Shown here: one piece after another, positions 1 to 6,707 of the stretch
Layout: every line of letters starts with the position of its first letter
Numbering within the stretch: the first letter of the stretch is position 1
NCBI GenBank assembly: GCA_003343765.1
Contig: QAKO01000069.1
Coordinates: 1-7,435, forward strand
DNA: 7,435 nt
DNA from: Bacillota bacterium
GTDB lineage: Bacteria; Bacillota; Clostridia; Christensenellales; Borkfalkiaceae
Direction: 5' to 3'
Program-made: the position numbers and the translations under genes
Notes under the pieces: model-generated
Seen by the model: the letters and a program-made list of their open reading frames with translations, nothing else
Database searches by the model: none
Told to the model about the DNA's origin: nothing

Positions 1-1
1 G

Positions 2-838
2 ATCACGTTCAGCCGTTTACCTGAATCACTTGCGGGGGCGACGGAAATGCTTCCCCGGAATGCGGAGAAATTATATTCACGTTTTTTGCTTACGATTTCC
101 GGCGGATTGATTTTTTCTTTTATAGTACTGGCCGCTGCTTGCGTTGTATTGTTTTTGTATCCGATTGTTCCGTTTGCCGCATATATATTTGTTGGGACGG
201 CATTACCGTTTGCCTTTCACATCTTTTTTTACAATGTTTTGCCGTTCAATGATGATAATCTGGATACAGACGGCGGCATGTTGCGCGGCTTGCTTAAAAA
301 AGAGCCTTCGTACCTGACCGCTGTGAATATCCTGGCGATCGAAGGTTACTTATATCAGGGAAAAACACCTGCCGAGATTGACAAGGCATTGTATTTTGGT
401 CTGCCGCAGCTTCCGGAAGACGACCTGAATTTTATCGTACTGACGAGTTATCGGTTTATGTATTATGTGGATTCCGGTGATGTGGAATCGGCGATCAAGG
501 CGAGCGACAGGCTGGCAGGTCTTTTAGAATATGTACCGCGTTTATATTACAACGACATTTCGGCTGAGATTCTTTTTTGCGAATGTTGTATGAAAGGGGA
601 TCTGGAATCTGCTCAGAAACGATATGAATGCATCCGACAGTATTTGCAGGGCGAAAAGTGCTTGCAGACATATCGTGTATGCGCAGCATACGAGTTGTAC
701 GTGAATAAGGATAAAATTGCGGCATTACGTGCGTTGAGTGCGGCGCAACAGAAAGCGGATGAATGCGTGATCGAAGGTGTACAGCGCTATGAACGAAAAT
801 TGATTTCGTGTATCCGCGCAGATATTGATGCATCATAA
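2..838 (+). CDS. Membrane protein, C-terminal part of a probable M50 (site-2 protease-like) metallopeptidase, 5'-truncated by the window edge
   Basis: The reading frame is open from base 2 with no stop before the first ATG at 47, and no convincing ribosome binding site precedes that ATG, so the gene very likely begins left of the window. Numbering from the ATG, residues 12-66 are strongly hydrophobic (two to three membrane segments). A GG pair lies at residues 19-20. The stretch N63-V-L-P66 followed by D73-T-D75-G76-G77 matches the N-x-x-P...DG motif that supplies the third zinc ligand in M50 proteases. The HExxH motif would lie upstream, outside the window. Residues 85-263 are soluble and helical with a TPR-like look (repeated 'GDVESAIKAS' and 'GDLESAQKRY' helices), as in several Bacillota M50 proteins. 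The family call is an inference from one motif plus topology. The substrate is unknown. The gene converges on the minus-strand zinc-finger gene. Confidence 0.6.
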   Translation: MTFSRLPESLAGATEMLPRNAEKLYSRFLLTISGGLIFSFIVLAAACVVLFLYPIVPFAAYIFVGTALPFAFHIFFYNVLPFNDDNLDTDGGMLRGLLKKEPSYLTAVNILAIEGYLYQGKTPAEIDKALYFGLPQLPEDDLNFIVLTSYRFMYYVDSGDVESAIKASDRLAGLLEYVPRLYYNDISAEILFCECCMKGDLESAQKRYECIRQYLQGEKCLQTYRVCAAYELYVNKDKIAALRALSAAQQKADECVIEGVQRYERKLISCIRADIDAS

Positions 839-875
839 ACTTTGCTCATTCATTCTGAATTTGAATAGGATAAAC

Positions 876-911
876 AAAAAAACGCAGTGCGAATTTTCGC
901 TGCGTTTTTTT
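876..911. terminator. Bidirectional intrinsic terminator between convergent genes
   Basis: Seven A residues plus CGCAG (876-887) pair with CTGCG plus seven T residues (900-911) around a 12-base loop. A T-run follows the stem on the plus strand and, because of the A-run, also on the minus strand. It lies 37 bases after the stop of the membrane protein gene and about 105 bases beyond the stop of the minus-strand zinc-finger gene, so it can end both transcripts. Confidence 0.88.
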
Positions 912-1007
912 GTATTTTATCGGTTGTTTGGTTTGCTATAGAAGAGAAGAATGTTTATTTCTTTGAATGCGCCATATAAAGGGACACAGCATTAAAGTGG
1001 GTTTCTT

Positions 1008-1182
1008 TGGAGGTGATCAACTGAGTTTATCCAGCCATCCAAAGCAATCGGGGCAAAGTCCGTTGTTAGTTCTGCCGCAATCACCGCACAGAAACGCGCC
1101 GCAATCGCTGCAAATTCTTATTTCAGATGCGTCACATTCTTTTCCGCATTTTCCGCAAAGCAATTTCATAAGATTACCTCCA
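1008..1182 (-). repeat. Inverted repeat pairing the zinc-finger gene's ribosome binding site with its stop region
   Basis: On the plus strand TGGAGGTGATC (1008-1018) and GATTACCTCCA (1172-1182) are inverted copies matching at 10 of 11 positions. They sit exactly at the two ends of the small minus-strand gene. In its mRNA the Shine-Dalgarno element could pair with the bases overlapping and following the stop codon: seven contiguous pairs, one A.C mismatch, then three more. The pairing is seen in sequence; a role in hiding the ribosome binding site is inference. Confidence 0.5.
1017..1169 (-). CDS. 50-residue cysteine-rich zinc-finger microprotein with FYVE/RING-like cysteine spacing
   Basis: ATG at 1169-1167, TGA at 1019-1017, preceded by GGAGGT (1181-1176) with a 6-base spacer, which is a strong ribosome binding site for this start. 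The protein begins MKLLCGKCGK and has nine cysteines. Eight form four CxxC pairs: C5/C8, C20/C23, C28/C31 and C39/C42, giving spacing CxxC-x11-CxxC-x4-CxxC-x7-CxxC. Four pairs can bind two zinc ions. The spacing, and the local pattern C-x2-C-G-x-x-(F/L)-C-x2-C in the middle, resemble the interleaved (cross-brace) FYVE/RING treble-clef fingers rather than a simple double zinc ribbon, but a shortened double zinc ribbon is the alternative. No membrane segment or catalytic domain is present; a nucleic-acid or protein binding adaptor is the general expectation for such proteins. The plus-strand frame over the same bases lacks any protein-like features. Function unknown. Confidence 0.82.
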   Translation of the reverse strand: MKLLCGKCGKECDASEIRICSDCGAFLCGDCGRTNNGLCPDCFGWLDKLS

Positions 1183-1310
1183 GTCTTTTTTTAAGTATTG
1201 CACATTTTCCGAAATCTTATGCGGGTAAAATTTCGCAACGCATTCATTTAAAAAGCGGTAATATTTACTGAGATGGGTCGCTTTCGTGTCATAGAAGGGC
1301 AAATAAGCCC

Positions 1311-1316
1311 ATTATA
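1311..1316 (-). promoter_or_regulatory. Candidate -10 element for the zinc-finger gene
   Basis: On the minus strand the bases read TATAAT, a perfect -10 hexamer, about 140 bases upstream of the zinc-finger start codon. No good -35 hexamer is seen at 16-18 bases; that position falls into the alternating CG tract. Directly downstream, GGGC-N6-GCCC (1297-1310) forms a short dyad over the expected transcription start, which could be an operator or a 5' hairpin. The long leader of about 135 bases shows no riboswitch that I recognise. Confidence 0.35.
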
Positions 1317-1333
1317 CGCGATTTTTAAATTTC

Positions 1334-1351
1334 TTCGCGCGCGCGCGCGAA
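1334..1351. repeat. (CG)7 alternating tract in an 18-bp palindrome, Z-DNA prone
   Basis: Seven uninterrupted CG dinucleotides (1336-1349) flanked by TT and AA make an 18-bp perfect palindrome. Alternating CG is the sequence class that most readily converts to left-handed Z-DNA under negative supercoiling. It stands out in an otherwise AT-rich gap and lies immediately upstream of the gyrB promoter, between two divergent -10 elements. Confidence 0.9.
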
Positions 1352-1357
1352 AATGCT

Positions 1358-1385
1358 TTGATTTCAGGCTTTTTTATGGTATAAT
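1358..1385 (+). promoter_or_regulatory. gyrB-gyrA promoter (extended -10)
   Basis: TTGATT (1358-1363), a 16-base spacer and TATAAT (1380-1385) make a sigma-A/sigma-70 type promoter. TGG directly before the -10 gives the extended -10 form TGnTATAAT, which compensates for the imperfect -35. The expected transcription start is near 1391-1393, leaving a leader of about 45 bases before the gyrB start. Confidence 0.8.
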
Positions 1386-1422
1386 AAGAATGATAATAAT
1401 GTTGCGGCTATGCGGCAGAATC

Positions 1423-1427
1423 AGGAG
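1423..1427 (+). promoter_or_regulatory. Ribosome binding site that fixes the gyrB start
   Basis: AGGAG lies 9 bases before the ATG at 1437. The in-frame ATG at 1410 has no Shine-Dalgarno element, and it would add nine residues not expected in GyrB. The start at 1437 (MTDKVQ...) is therefore preferred. Confidence 0.85.
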
Positions 1428-1436
1428 TTAAAAATC

Positions 1437-3344
1437 ATGACGGACAAAGTTCAAGGCGAATACGGGGAAGAGCAAATACAGGTTTTGGAAGGCCTGGAAC
1501 CGGTCAGAAAACGCCCGGGAATGTATATTGGCTCGACGGATGAACGAGGGCTTCATCACCTTGTGCAGGAGATCGTAGACAATTCGATCGATGAAGCATT
1601 GGCGGGGTATTGTAATACGATCCGAGTAACGATCAATAAAGACGGATCGTGTTCGGTTGAAGACAACGGTCGCGGGATACCGACGGGTATTCATCATAAA
1701 GAAGGGATTTCTTCTGTTGAGCTCGTTTTGACCAAGCTGCACGCCGGTGGTAAATTCGGGGGCGGCGGTTATAAGATTTCAGGCGGACTGCACGGTGTCG
1801 GTCTTTCTGTCGTGAACGCCTTGTCCGAATGGCTGGAAGTGGAAGTCTGTCAGAACGGACATTTGTACAAGCAGGTCTATAACAGAGGAATACCGCAGCG
1901 CCCGCTGGCGATTGTCGGAGACGCGGATAAGACGGGAACAAAGGTAACTTTTTATCCGGACGATGAAATTTTTGAGACGATCGTTTTTAATTACGATAAT
2001 CTGAAAGTCCGCCTGCGTGAGCTTGCGTATCTGAACAAAGGTCTGACGATTTCGATCCGCGACGAGCGGGACGAAAAGCCGAAATTCGATGAATTCTGCT
2101 ATGAAGGCGGAATCCTTCATTTTGTGGAGGATCTGAATAAAAGCAAGGAAACACTCTTTACGCAACCTGTTTACTTTGAGGAACAGCAGCAAGATTCTTC
2201 GATCGAAGTAGCCATTCAATACAATGATGGTTATAACGAAACAATATTCAGTTATGCGAACAATATTCATACTGAGGAAGGCGGTACCCATCTTGACGGC
2301 TTTAAAGCGGCATTGACGAAGGTCATTAACGATGCGGGACACAGACTGAATATTCTGAAAGAGAACGATAAGCTGAGCGGGGAAGACGTCCGTGAAGGAA
2401 TCACGGCTGTCGTGTCGGTCAAGCTGACGGAACCGCAATTCGAAGGGCAGACCAAGACAAAGCTTGGAAACAGCCAAATGCGCGCCTTTGTGCAGAAAGC
2501 TACGGTTGAACATCTGGGAACGTATTTAGAAGAGAATCCGTCACAGGCGAAGGAACTGATCCTTCGGTGCGTTACGGCGCAGAAAGCGCGCGATGCGGCG
2601 CGCAATGCCAGGGAACTGACGCGCCGTAAAGGAATTTTAGAGAGCACGACTTTACCCGGGAAGCTCGCGGATTGCAGCGAAAAGCGGTCGGAACTTTGCG
2701 AGATCTACATTGTTGAGGGTGATTCGGCAGGCGGTACCGCAAAGCAGGGCAGAGACAGACGCTTTCAGGCAATTCTGCCGTTGCGCGGGAAGATTTTGAA
2801 TGTCGAGAAAGCGCGCTTGAATCGTGTGCTTGAGAATGAAGAGATCAAGAGCATGATCACGGCATTCGGGTGTGGAATTTCGGATGATTTCGATGAGAGC
2901 AAACTGCGTTATGATCGTATTATCTGTATGACGGATGCCGATGTAGACGGCAGCCATATCCGAATTTTACTTCTGACTTTCTTTTTCAGGTTTATGAAGC
3001 CGCTGGTGCAGAACGGGCACGTGTATATTGCACAACCTCCTTTGTACAAGGCGACGCGCGGCAAAGAAGAAAAATATATGTATTCCGATGCCGAGTTGGA
3101 AGAATACAGAAATTCAAATCCCGGAAAGTTTGAATTGCAACGTTATAAGGGCCTGGGCGAAATGAACAAGGAACAGCTTTGGGAAACGACCATGAATCCT
3201 GCAACGCGCACATTGAAACGTGTTAACATGAAAGATGCCGTAGAAGCTGATGAGCTGTTCTCTTTGCTGATGGGTGAAAAACCTGAACTGAGAAGGCAGT
3301 TTATTGAAGAAAACGCAAAACTGGTTGCGGAACTGGATATTTAA
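1437..3344 (+). CDS. gyrB: DNA gyrase subunit B
   Basis: ATPase subunit of the A2B2 type IIA topoisomerase that introduces negative supercoils. The protein is 635 residues, the usual length in Bacillota, which lack the long insertion of E. coli GyrB. The GHKL ATPase domain occupies about residues 1-220, with E45 as general base and N49 for magnesium (QEIVDNSIDEALAG), D76-N-G-R-G80, and the ATP lid glycines near 104-122 (GGKFGGGG...GGLHGVG). The transducer domain at about 220-395 carries the QTK loop near 338-340. The TOPRIM domain follows, with EGDSAGG near 427-433 (catalytic E) and the metal-binding DADVD cluster near 500-504. The C-terminal GyrA-contact region contains QRYKGLGEM near 569-577. 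The EGDSAGG context and the pairing with gyrA argue for GyrB rather than ParE. It is followed 12 bases later by gyrA. No truncation or frameshift is seen. Confidence 0.98.
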   Translation: MTDKVQGEYGEEQIQVLEGLEPVRKRPGMYIGSTDERGLHHLVQEIVDNSIDEALAGYCNTIRVTINKDGSCSVEDNGRGIPTGIHHKEGISSVELVLTKLHAGGKFGGGGYKISGGLHGVGLSVVNALSEWLEVEVCQNGHLYKQVYNRGIPQRPLAIVGDADKTGTKVTFYPDDEIFETIVFNYDNLKVRLRELAYLNKGLTISIRDERDEKPKFDEFCYEGGILHFVEDLNKSKETLFTQPVYFEEQQQDSSIEVAIQYNDGYNETIFSYANNIHTEEGGTHLDGFKAALTKVINDAGHRLNILKENDKLSGEDVREGITAVVSVKLTEPQFEGQTKTKLGNSQMRAFVQKATVEHLGTYLEENPSQAKELILRCVTAQKARDAARNARELTRRKGILESTTLPGKLADCSEKRSELCEIYIVEGDSAGGTAKQGRDRRFQAILPLRGKILNVEKARLNRVLENEEIKSMITAFGCGISDDFDESKLRYDRIICMTDADVDGSHIRILLLTFFFRFMKPLVQNGHVYIAQPPLYKATRGKEEKYMYSDAELEEYRNSNPGKFELQRYKGLGEMNKEQLWETTMNPATRTLKRVNMKDAVEADELFSLLMGEKPELRRQFIEENAKLVAELDI

Positions 3345-3356
3345 AGGGAGAGAATC

Positions 3357-5963
3357 ATGGCAAAGAGAGAGACAAGTCCCGAACTGACAGAGGAATTTAA
3401 GAAGACCCTCGCAATGACAAATATGATCGACATTGAAGTGGATGAGGAATTAAAAAAATCCTTTATCGCTTATGCAATGGCGGTCAATGTCAGCCGTGCA
3501 ATACCGGACGTGCGAGACGGATTAAAACCGGTACATCGCCGTATTTTGTATTCCATGCACGAAATGGGGTTGTACAGTGATAAAGCGTACAGAAAGTGTG
3601 CGCGTATTGTCGGTGATGTTCTCGGTAAGTATCATCCGCACGGAGATTCCGCAGTTTATGATGCTTTGGTGCGTTTGGCACAGGATTTTTCCATCAATTT
3701 TCCGCTTGTGGACGGACACGGCAACTTTGGTTCCGTTGACGGCGATCCTCCGGCGGCTATGCGTTATACGGAAGCCAGAATGTCAAAACTTGCGGCTGAA
3801 ATGCTTCGGGATCTGGATAAAGAAACAGTAGATTACTATCCGACCTTTGACGATACCGGTATGCAGCCTTGCGTATTACCGGCAAGGTTTCCGAACCTGT
3901 TGGTTAATGGCAGTGACGGCATTGCGGTAGGCATGGCGACAAACATTCCGCCGCATAATCTTGCGGAAGTGATCAGCGGTGTTATTGCTCAGATCGACAA
4001 TCCGGATATAACCATTGATGAGCTGATGAATTATATCCCTGCTCCGGATTTTCCCACGGGTGCCATTTTAATGGGAAGAGCCGGTATCAAGAGAGCATAT
4101 CGGACGGGGAAAGGAAATTATATTTTACGCGCAAAATGTGAAATAGAAGATTTTAATTCCGGCAATACCACTCGTACGCGGATCATTGTCAGCGAAATAC
4201 CTTATCAGGTCAATAAGGCAAAGCTGATTGAAAATATTGCGGATCTTGTCAAGGATAAACGCGTGGAAGGTATTTCAGATATCCGTGAAGAGTCGGACCG
4301 CGACGGTATGCGTATCGTGATAGAGCTTCGCAAAGATGCAAACGCGCAGGTAGTCTTGAATACCTTGTATAAGCATACGCAGCTGCAGACTTCCAACGGG
4401 ATTATCTTATTGGCTCTGGTAGACGGCGAACCGAAAGTTCTTAACCTGAAAGAGTGCATCCATTATTATATTGAGCATCAGAAAGACGTGATTGTCAGGC
4501 GCACACGCTTCGATCTGAATAAGGCCGAGGAACGTGCACACATTGTGGCTGGCCTTGTTTTGGCATTGGCAAACATCGATGAAGTGATTGCGATCATCAA
4601 GCAATCTGCAGATAAAAACGTTGCAGCCCAGAAATTGACGGAAGCATTTGAATTATCTGACAAGCAGGCGAATGCGATTCTTGAGATGCGGTTGCAGAGA
4701 TTAACGTCTCTGGAAGTTGAAAAATTGCAGGAAGAATTGGCTGAATTGGAACGTACAATTGCGGATCTGAAAGATATTTTGGCAAACGAACAGCGCGTAC
4801 TGGATATAATCAAAGCTGATCTTACGGCGATACATGACAATTATCCGAGCGAAAGAAAGACCGAACTTTCTTATGATTACGGCGAAATTGATGTTGAAGA
4901 TCTGATCGAGGAAGAAGACATTGTTATTTCCATGACGCACAGCGGCTACATCAAGCGTCAGCCGGTTGCAGAATATAAGGCCCAGCGTCGCGGAGGTATG
5001 GGGGTAACGGCTCACAAACCGAAGGATGAAGATTTTGTTGAAAAATTATTTATTTCTTCAACGCATGATAATATTCTTTTCTTCTCCAGTTACGGTAAAG
5101 TGTATTCGATCAAAGGGTATGAGATCCCTGAAGCGCAGCGTCAGGCGCGCGGAAGGGCAATCGTAAACCTTTTGCAAATCGAACAGGATGAAAAAATTAC
5201 GGCGATTATTCCGTTGGCTAAAGATACGACAGGTTATATTGCGATGGCGACACGCAAGGGGTTGATCAAAAAGACTGCACTCGAAGAATTTGAAAATATT
5301 CGCAAAGTCGGGAAGATCGCGATTAAAATCAACGAAGGCGACGAACTTATATCTGTTCAGTTCACTACCGGCGATGACGAAATGATCATTGCTTCAAAAG
5401 AAGGTAAGTGCATCCGCTTCAGCGAAAGAGATGTGCGTCCGATGGGCAGGGATACACAGGGCGTGAAAGCAATGAATCTGAACACTGACGACTATCTGGT
5501 CGATATGCTCGTGGTCAAACCGGATTGCCAGATTTTGACGATTACTTCAAACGGATACGGAAAGCGTTCCGATGTTGAAGATTATCGTCTGCAGGGTAGA
5601 GCCGGAAAGGGTATCAAAGCAGGTGTGTTCAATGACAAAACGGGTTGGCTCGTGAATCTGAAGATAGTCAACGAAAACGAAGATATCATGGTCATTTCCA
5701 ATAACGGCACGATTATACGTATGCATGTTGCGGATATTTCAATGATCGGAAGAAACACGCAAGGCGTCCGTATCATGCGTTTAAAAGATTCGGAGGTCGC
5801 AACCGTTGCCGTAGCACCTCGGGAAGAAGAGGAAGATGATAACTCTGAAAACATGACCGATTCTGAAAATCAGCCGCTTGAGAGCAATTTACAGGAGTCA
5901 GAGACGGAATCTGATATTACAGATTCTACGAGTGCCTCGGTGAACGACTCAGATGAAAATTAA
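3357..5963 (+). CDS. gyrA: DNA gyrase subunit A
   Basis: DNA cleavage and wrapping subunit of gyrase, 868 residues. GGGAG (3346-3350) lies 6 bases before the ATG, 12 bases after gyrB stops, so the two are co-transcribed. The N-terminal winged-helix/tower domain contains the catalytic tyrosine Y137 in AAMRYTEARM (E. coli Y122). The quinolone region HPHGDSAVYD at 93-102 keeps S98 and D102, the residues equivalent to E. coli S83 and D87, so no classical resistance substitution is present there. Coiled-coil tower and C-gate helices follow (about 360-500). The C-terminal beta-pinwheel carries the GyrA box QRRGGMG at 543-549, the feature that separates GyrA from ParC. The last ~47 residues (from about 822) form a Ser/Asp/Glu tail with 18 acidic and one basic residue, absent from the core fold. 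Two consecutive TAA codons end the frame. Confidence 0.98.
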   Translation: MAKRETSPELTEEFKKTLAMTNMIDIEVDEELKKSFIAYAMAVNVSRAIPDVRDGLKPVHRRILYSMHEMGLYSDKAYRKCARIVGDVLGKYHPHGDSAVYDALVRLAQDFSINFPLVDGHGNFGSVDGDPPAAMRYTEARMSKLAAEMLRDLDKETVDYYPTFDDTGMQPCVLPARFPNLLVNGSDGIAVGMATNIPPHNLAEVISGVIAQIDNPDITIDELMNYIPAPDFPTGAILMGRAGIKRAYRTGKGNYILRAKCEIEDFNSGNTTRTRIIVSEIPYQVNKAKLIENIADLVKDKRVEGISDIREESDRDGMRIVIELRKDANAQVVLNTLYKHTQLQTSNGIILLALVDGEPKVLNLKECIHYYIEHQKDVIVRRTRFDLNKAEERAHIVAGLVLALANIDEVIAIIKQSADKNVAAQKLTEAFELSDKQANAILEMRLQRLTSLEVEKLQEELAELERTIADLKDILANEQRVLDIIKADLTAIHDNYPSERKTELSYDYGEIDVEDLIEEEDIVISMTHSGYIKRQPVAEYKAQRRGGMGVTAHKPKDEDFVEKLFISSTHDNILFFSSYGKVYSIKGYEIPEAQRQARGRAIVNLLQIEQDEKITAIIPLAKDTTGYIAMATRKGLIKKTALEEFENIRKVGKIAIKINEGDELISVQFTTGDDEMIIASKEGKCIRFSERDVRPMGRDTQGVKAMNLNTDDYLVDMLVVKPDCQILTITSNGYGKRSDVEDYRLQGRAGKGIKAGVFNDKTGWLVNLKIVNENEDIMVISNNGTIIRMHVADISMIGRNTQGVRIMRLKDSEVATVAVAPREEEEDDNSENMTDSENQPLESNLQESETESDITDSTSASVNDSDEN

Positions 5964-5968
5964 TAAGA

Positions 5969-6009
5969 AAAGAGCGTCCATTAATAATATGGGCGTTCTT
6001 TCTGCTTTT
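5969..6009 (+). terminator. Intrinsic terminator of the gyrB-gyrA operon
   Basis: A 13-bp stem with two G-U pairs (5969-5981 with 5989-6001), a 7-base loop TAATAAT, and a T-rich but interrupted tail. It lies six bases after the gyrA stop. The imperfect T-run suggests it may be leaky into the downstream unit. Confidence 0.8.
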
Positions 6010-6017
6010 ACGAAGTA

Positions 6018-6032
6018 TTATGTCAGACATAA
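6018..6032. promoter_or_regulatory. 15-bp perfect palindrome, candidate operator
   Basis: TTATGTCAGACATAA is perfectly symmetric around one central base. It sits 29 bases upstream of the -35 element of the next promoter. A one-base centre makes it a poor hairpin but a good dimeric-regulator site. Neither the regulator nor any second copy in the window was recognised. Confidence 0.45.
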
Positions 6033-6061
6033 ATTGTAATAAAAACTGATTGTTTGTTGAG

Positions 6062-6090
6062 TTGACGTATTTAGAAGAATTTGTTATAAT
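6062..6090 (+). promoter_or_regulatory. Promoter of the HD hydrolase / Imm5-like unit
   Basis: TTGACG (6062-6067), exactly 17 bases, then TATAAT (6085-6090): 11 of 12 consensus positions for a sigma-A/sigma-70 promoter. Transcription should start near 6097, giving a leader of about 23 bases containing the GGGAG ribosome binding site (6109-6113). Confidence 0.9.
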
Positions 6091-6119
6091 GAACCAACAA
6101 AATTCTACGGGAGAAGAAA

Positions 6120-6707
6120 ATGAGCTCTAAAAAAGATGAATTTTTGCAGTTGTTTGATACGTATATCAAGCGAGACGGAGCAACTGAATTAAGGAAGTTT
6201 TTGTTAAAATCTGATTTTTTTACAGCACCGGCAAGCAGCCGTTATCATTGCGCGTGTGAAGGCGGACTCTGCGAGCACAGTGTCAACACCTATTATCGTC
6301 TTTTAAAAAATATACAATCGGAATATGGCGATAATTGGGAAGATGTCGTTCCGCATGAAAGCGTGGCGATTTGCGGGTTGTTGCATGATCTCTGCAAAAT
6401 CGATTTTTACAAACTTGATTACCGTAACGTAAAAGAAAACGGTGAATGGGTTAAAAAGCCGTGGTACACGCGAGAAGAAACTTTGCCTTTCGGTCACGGT
6501 GAAAAATCAGTATATATCATTAACGGATTCATGCGTTTAAAACGTGACGAAGCAATGGCGATCAATTGGCATATGGGTGGCTTTGATATGCGGGCACGCG
6601 GAGGCGATGGTTCTGTAAGTGAAGCCTATGCAATTTTTCCGTTAGCTGTTTTTATGCATGTGTCCGATTTAGAAGCAACGTATATTGACGAAAAGCGCGG
6701 CATTTGA
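6120..6707 (+). CDS. HD-domain metal-dependent phosphohydrolase
   Basis: 195 residues, cytosolic by sequence (no signal peptide or membrane segment). The start ATG follows GGGAG by 6 bases. The HD superfamily signature is complete: H53 in GGLCEHS, the doublet H89-D90 in LLHDLCKID, H126 in FGHGEKS, H151 in NWHMGG and D183 in HVSDLEATYID. The pattern H...HD...H...H...D is that of HD proteins able to bind two metals. The GGL-EH and LLHD-KI stretches resemble the HD domain of the YhaM-type 3'-5' exonuclease, but the nucleic-acid binding OB domain of YhaM is absent, so this is a single-domain protein. Family members hydrolyse phosphoester bonds in nucleotides or nucleic acids; the substrate here cannot be read from sequence. 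Its stop codon directly abuts the next start, and both share one strong promoter. Confidence 0.88.
   Translation: MSSKKDEFLQLFDTYIKRDGATELRKFLLKSDFFTAPASSRYHCACEGGLCEHSVNTYYRLLKNIQSEYGDNWEDVVPHESVAICGLLHDLCKIDFYKLDYRNVKENGEWVKKPWYTREETLPFGHGEKSVYIINGFMRLKRDEAMAINWHMGGFDMRARGGDGSVSEAYAIFPLAVFMHVSDLEATYIDEKRGI

Noticed and set aside
967..1194. Plus-strand 75-codon open frame across the zinc-finger gene, with an SD-like GGAGGTGATC inside it at 1009
   Set aside because: Its product is Ser/Pro/Gln-rich with no recognisable features. The antisense strand encodes the cysteine-rich protein with a proper ribosome binding site, and no ATG, GTG or TTG lies at a suitable distance after the SD-like bases.
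1410..1436. Upstream ATG that would lengthen GyrB by nine residues
   Set aside because: No Shine-Dalgarno element precedes it, whereas AGGAG is well placed for the ATG at 1437, where the conserved GyrB N-terminus begins.
1779..2513. Minus-strand 244-codon open frame inside gyrB
   Set aside because: It is fully antisense to the conserved gyrB coding sequence, has no family resemblance, and is one of many long frames expected opposite a codon-biased gene.
3630..3665. Fluoroquinolone-resistance changes in GyrA
   Set aside because: Positions equivalent to E. coli S83 and D87 are Ser98 and Asp102, the susceptible residues.
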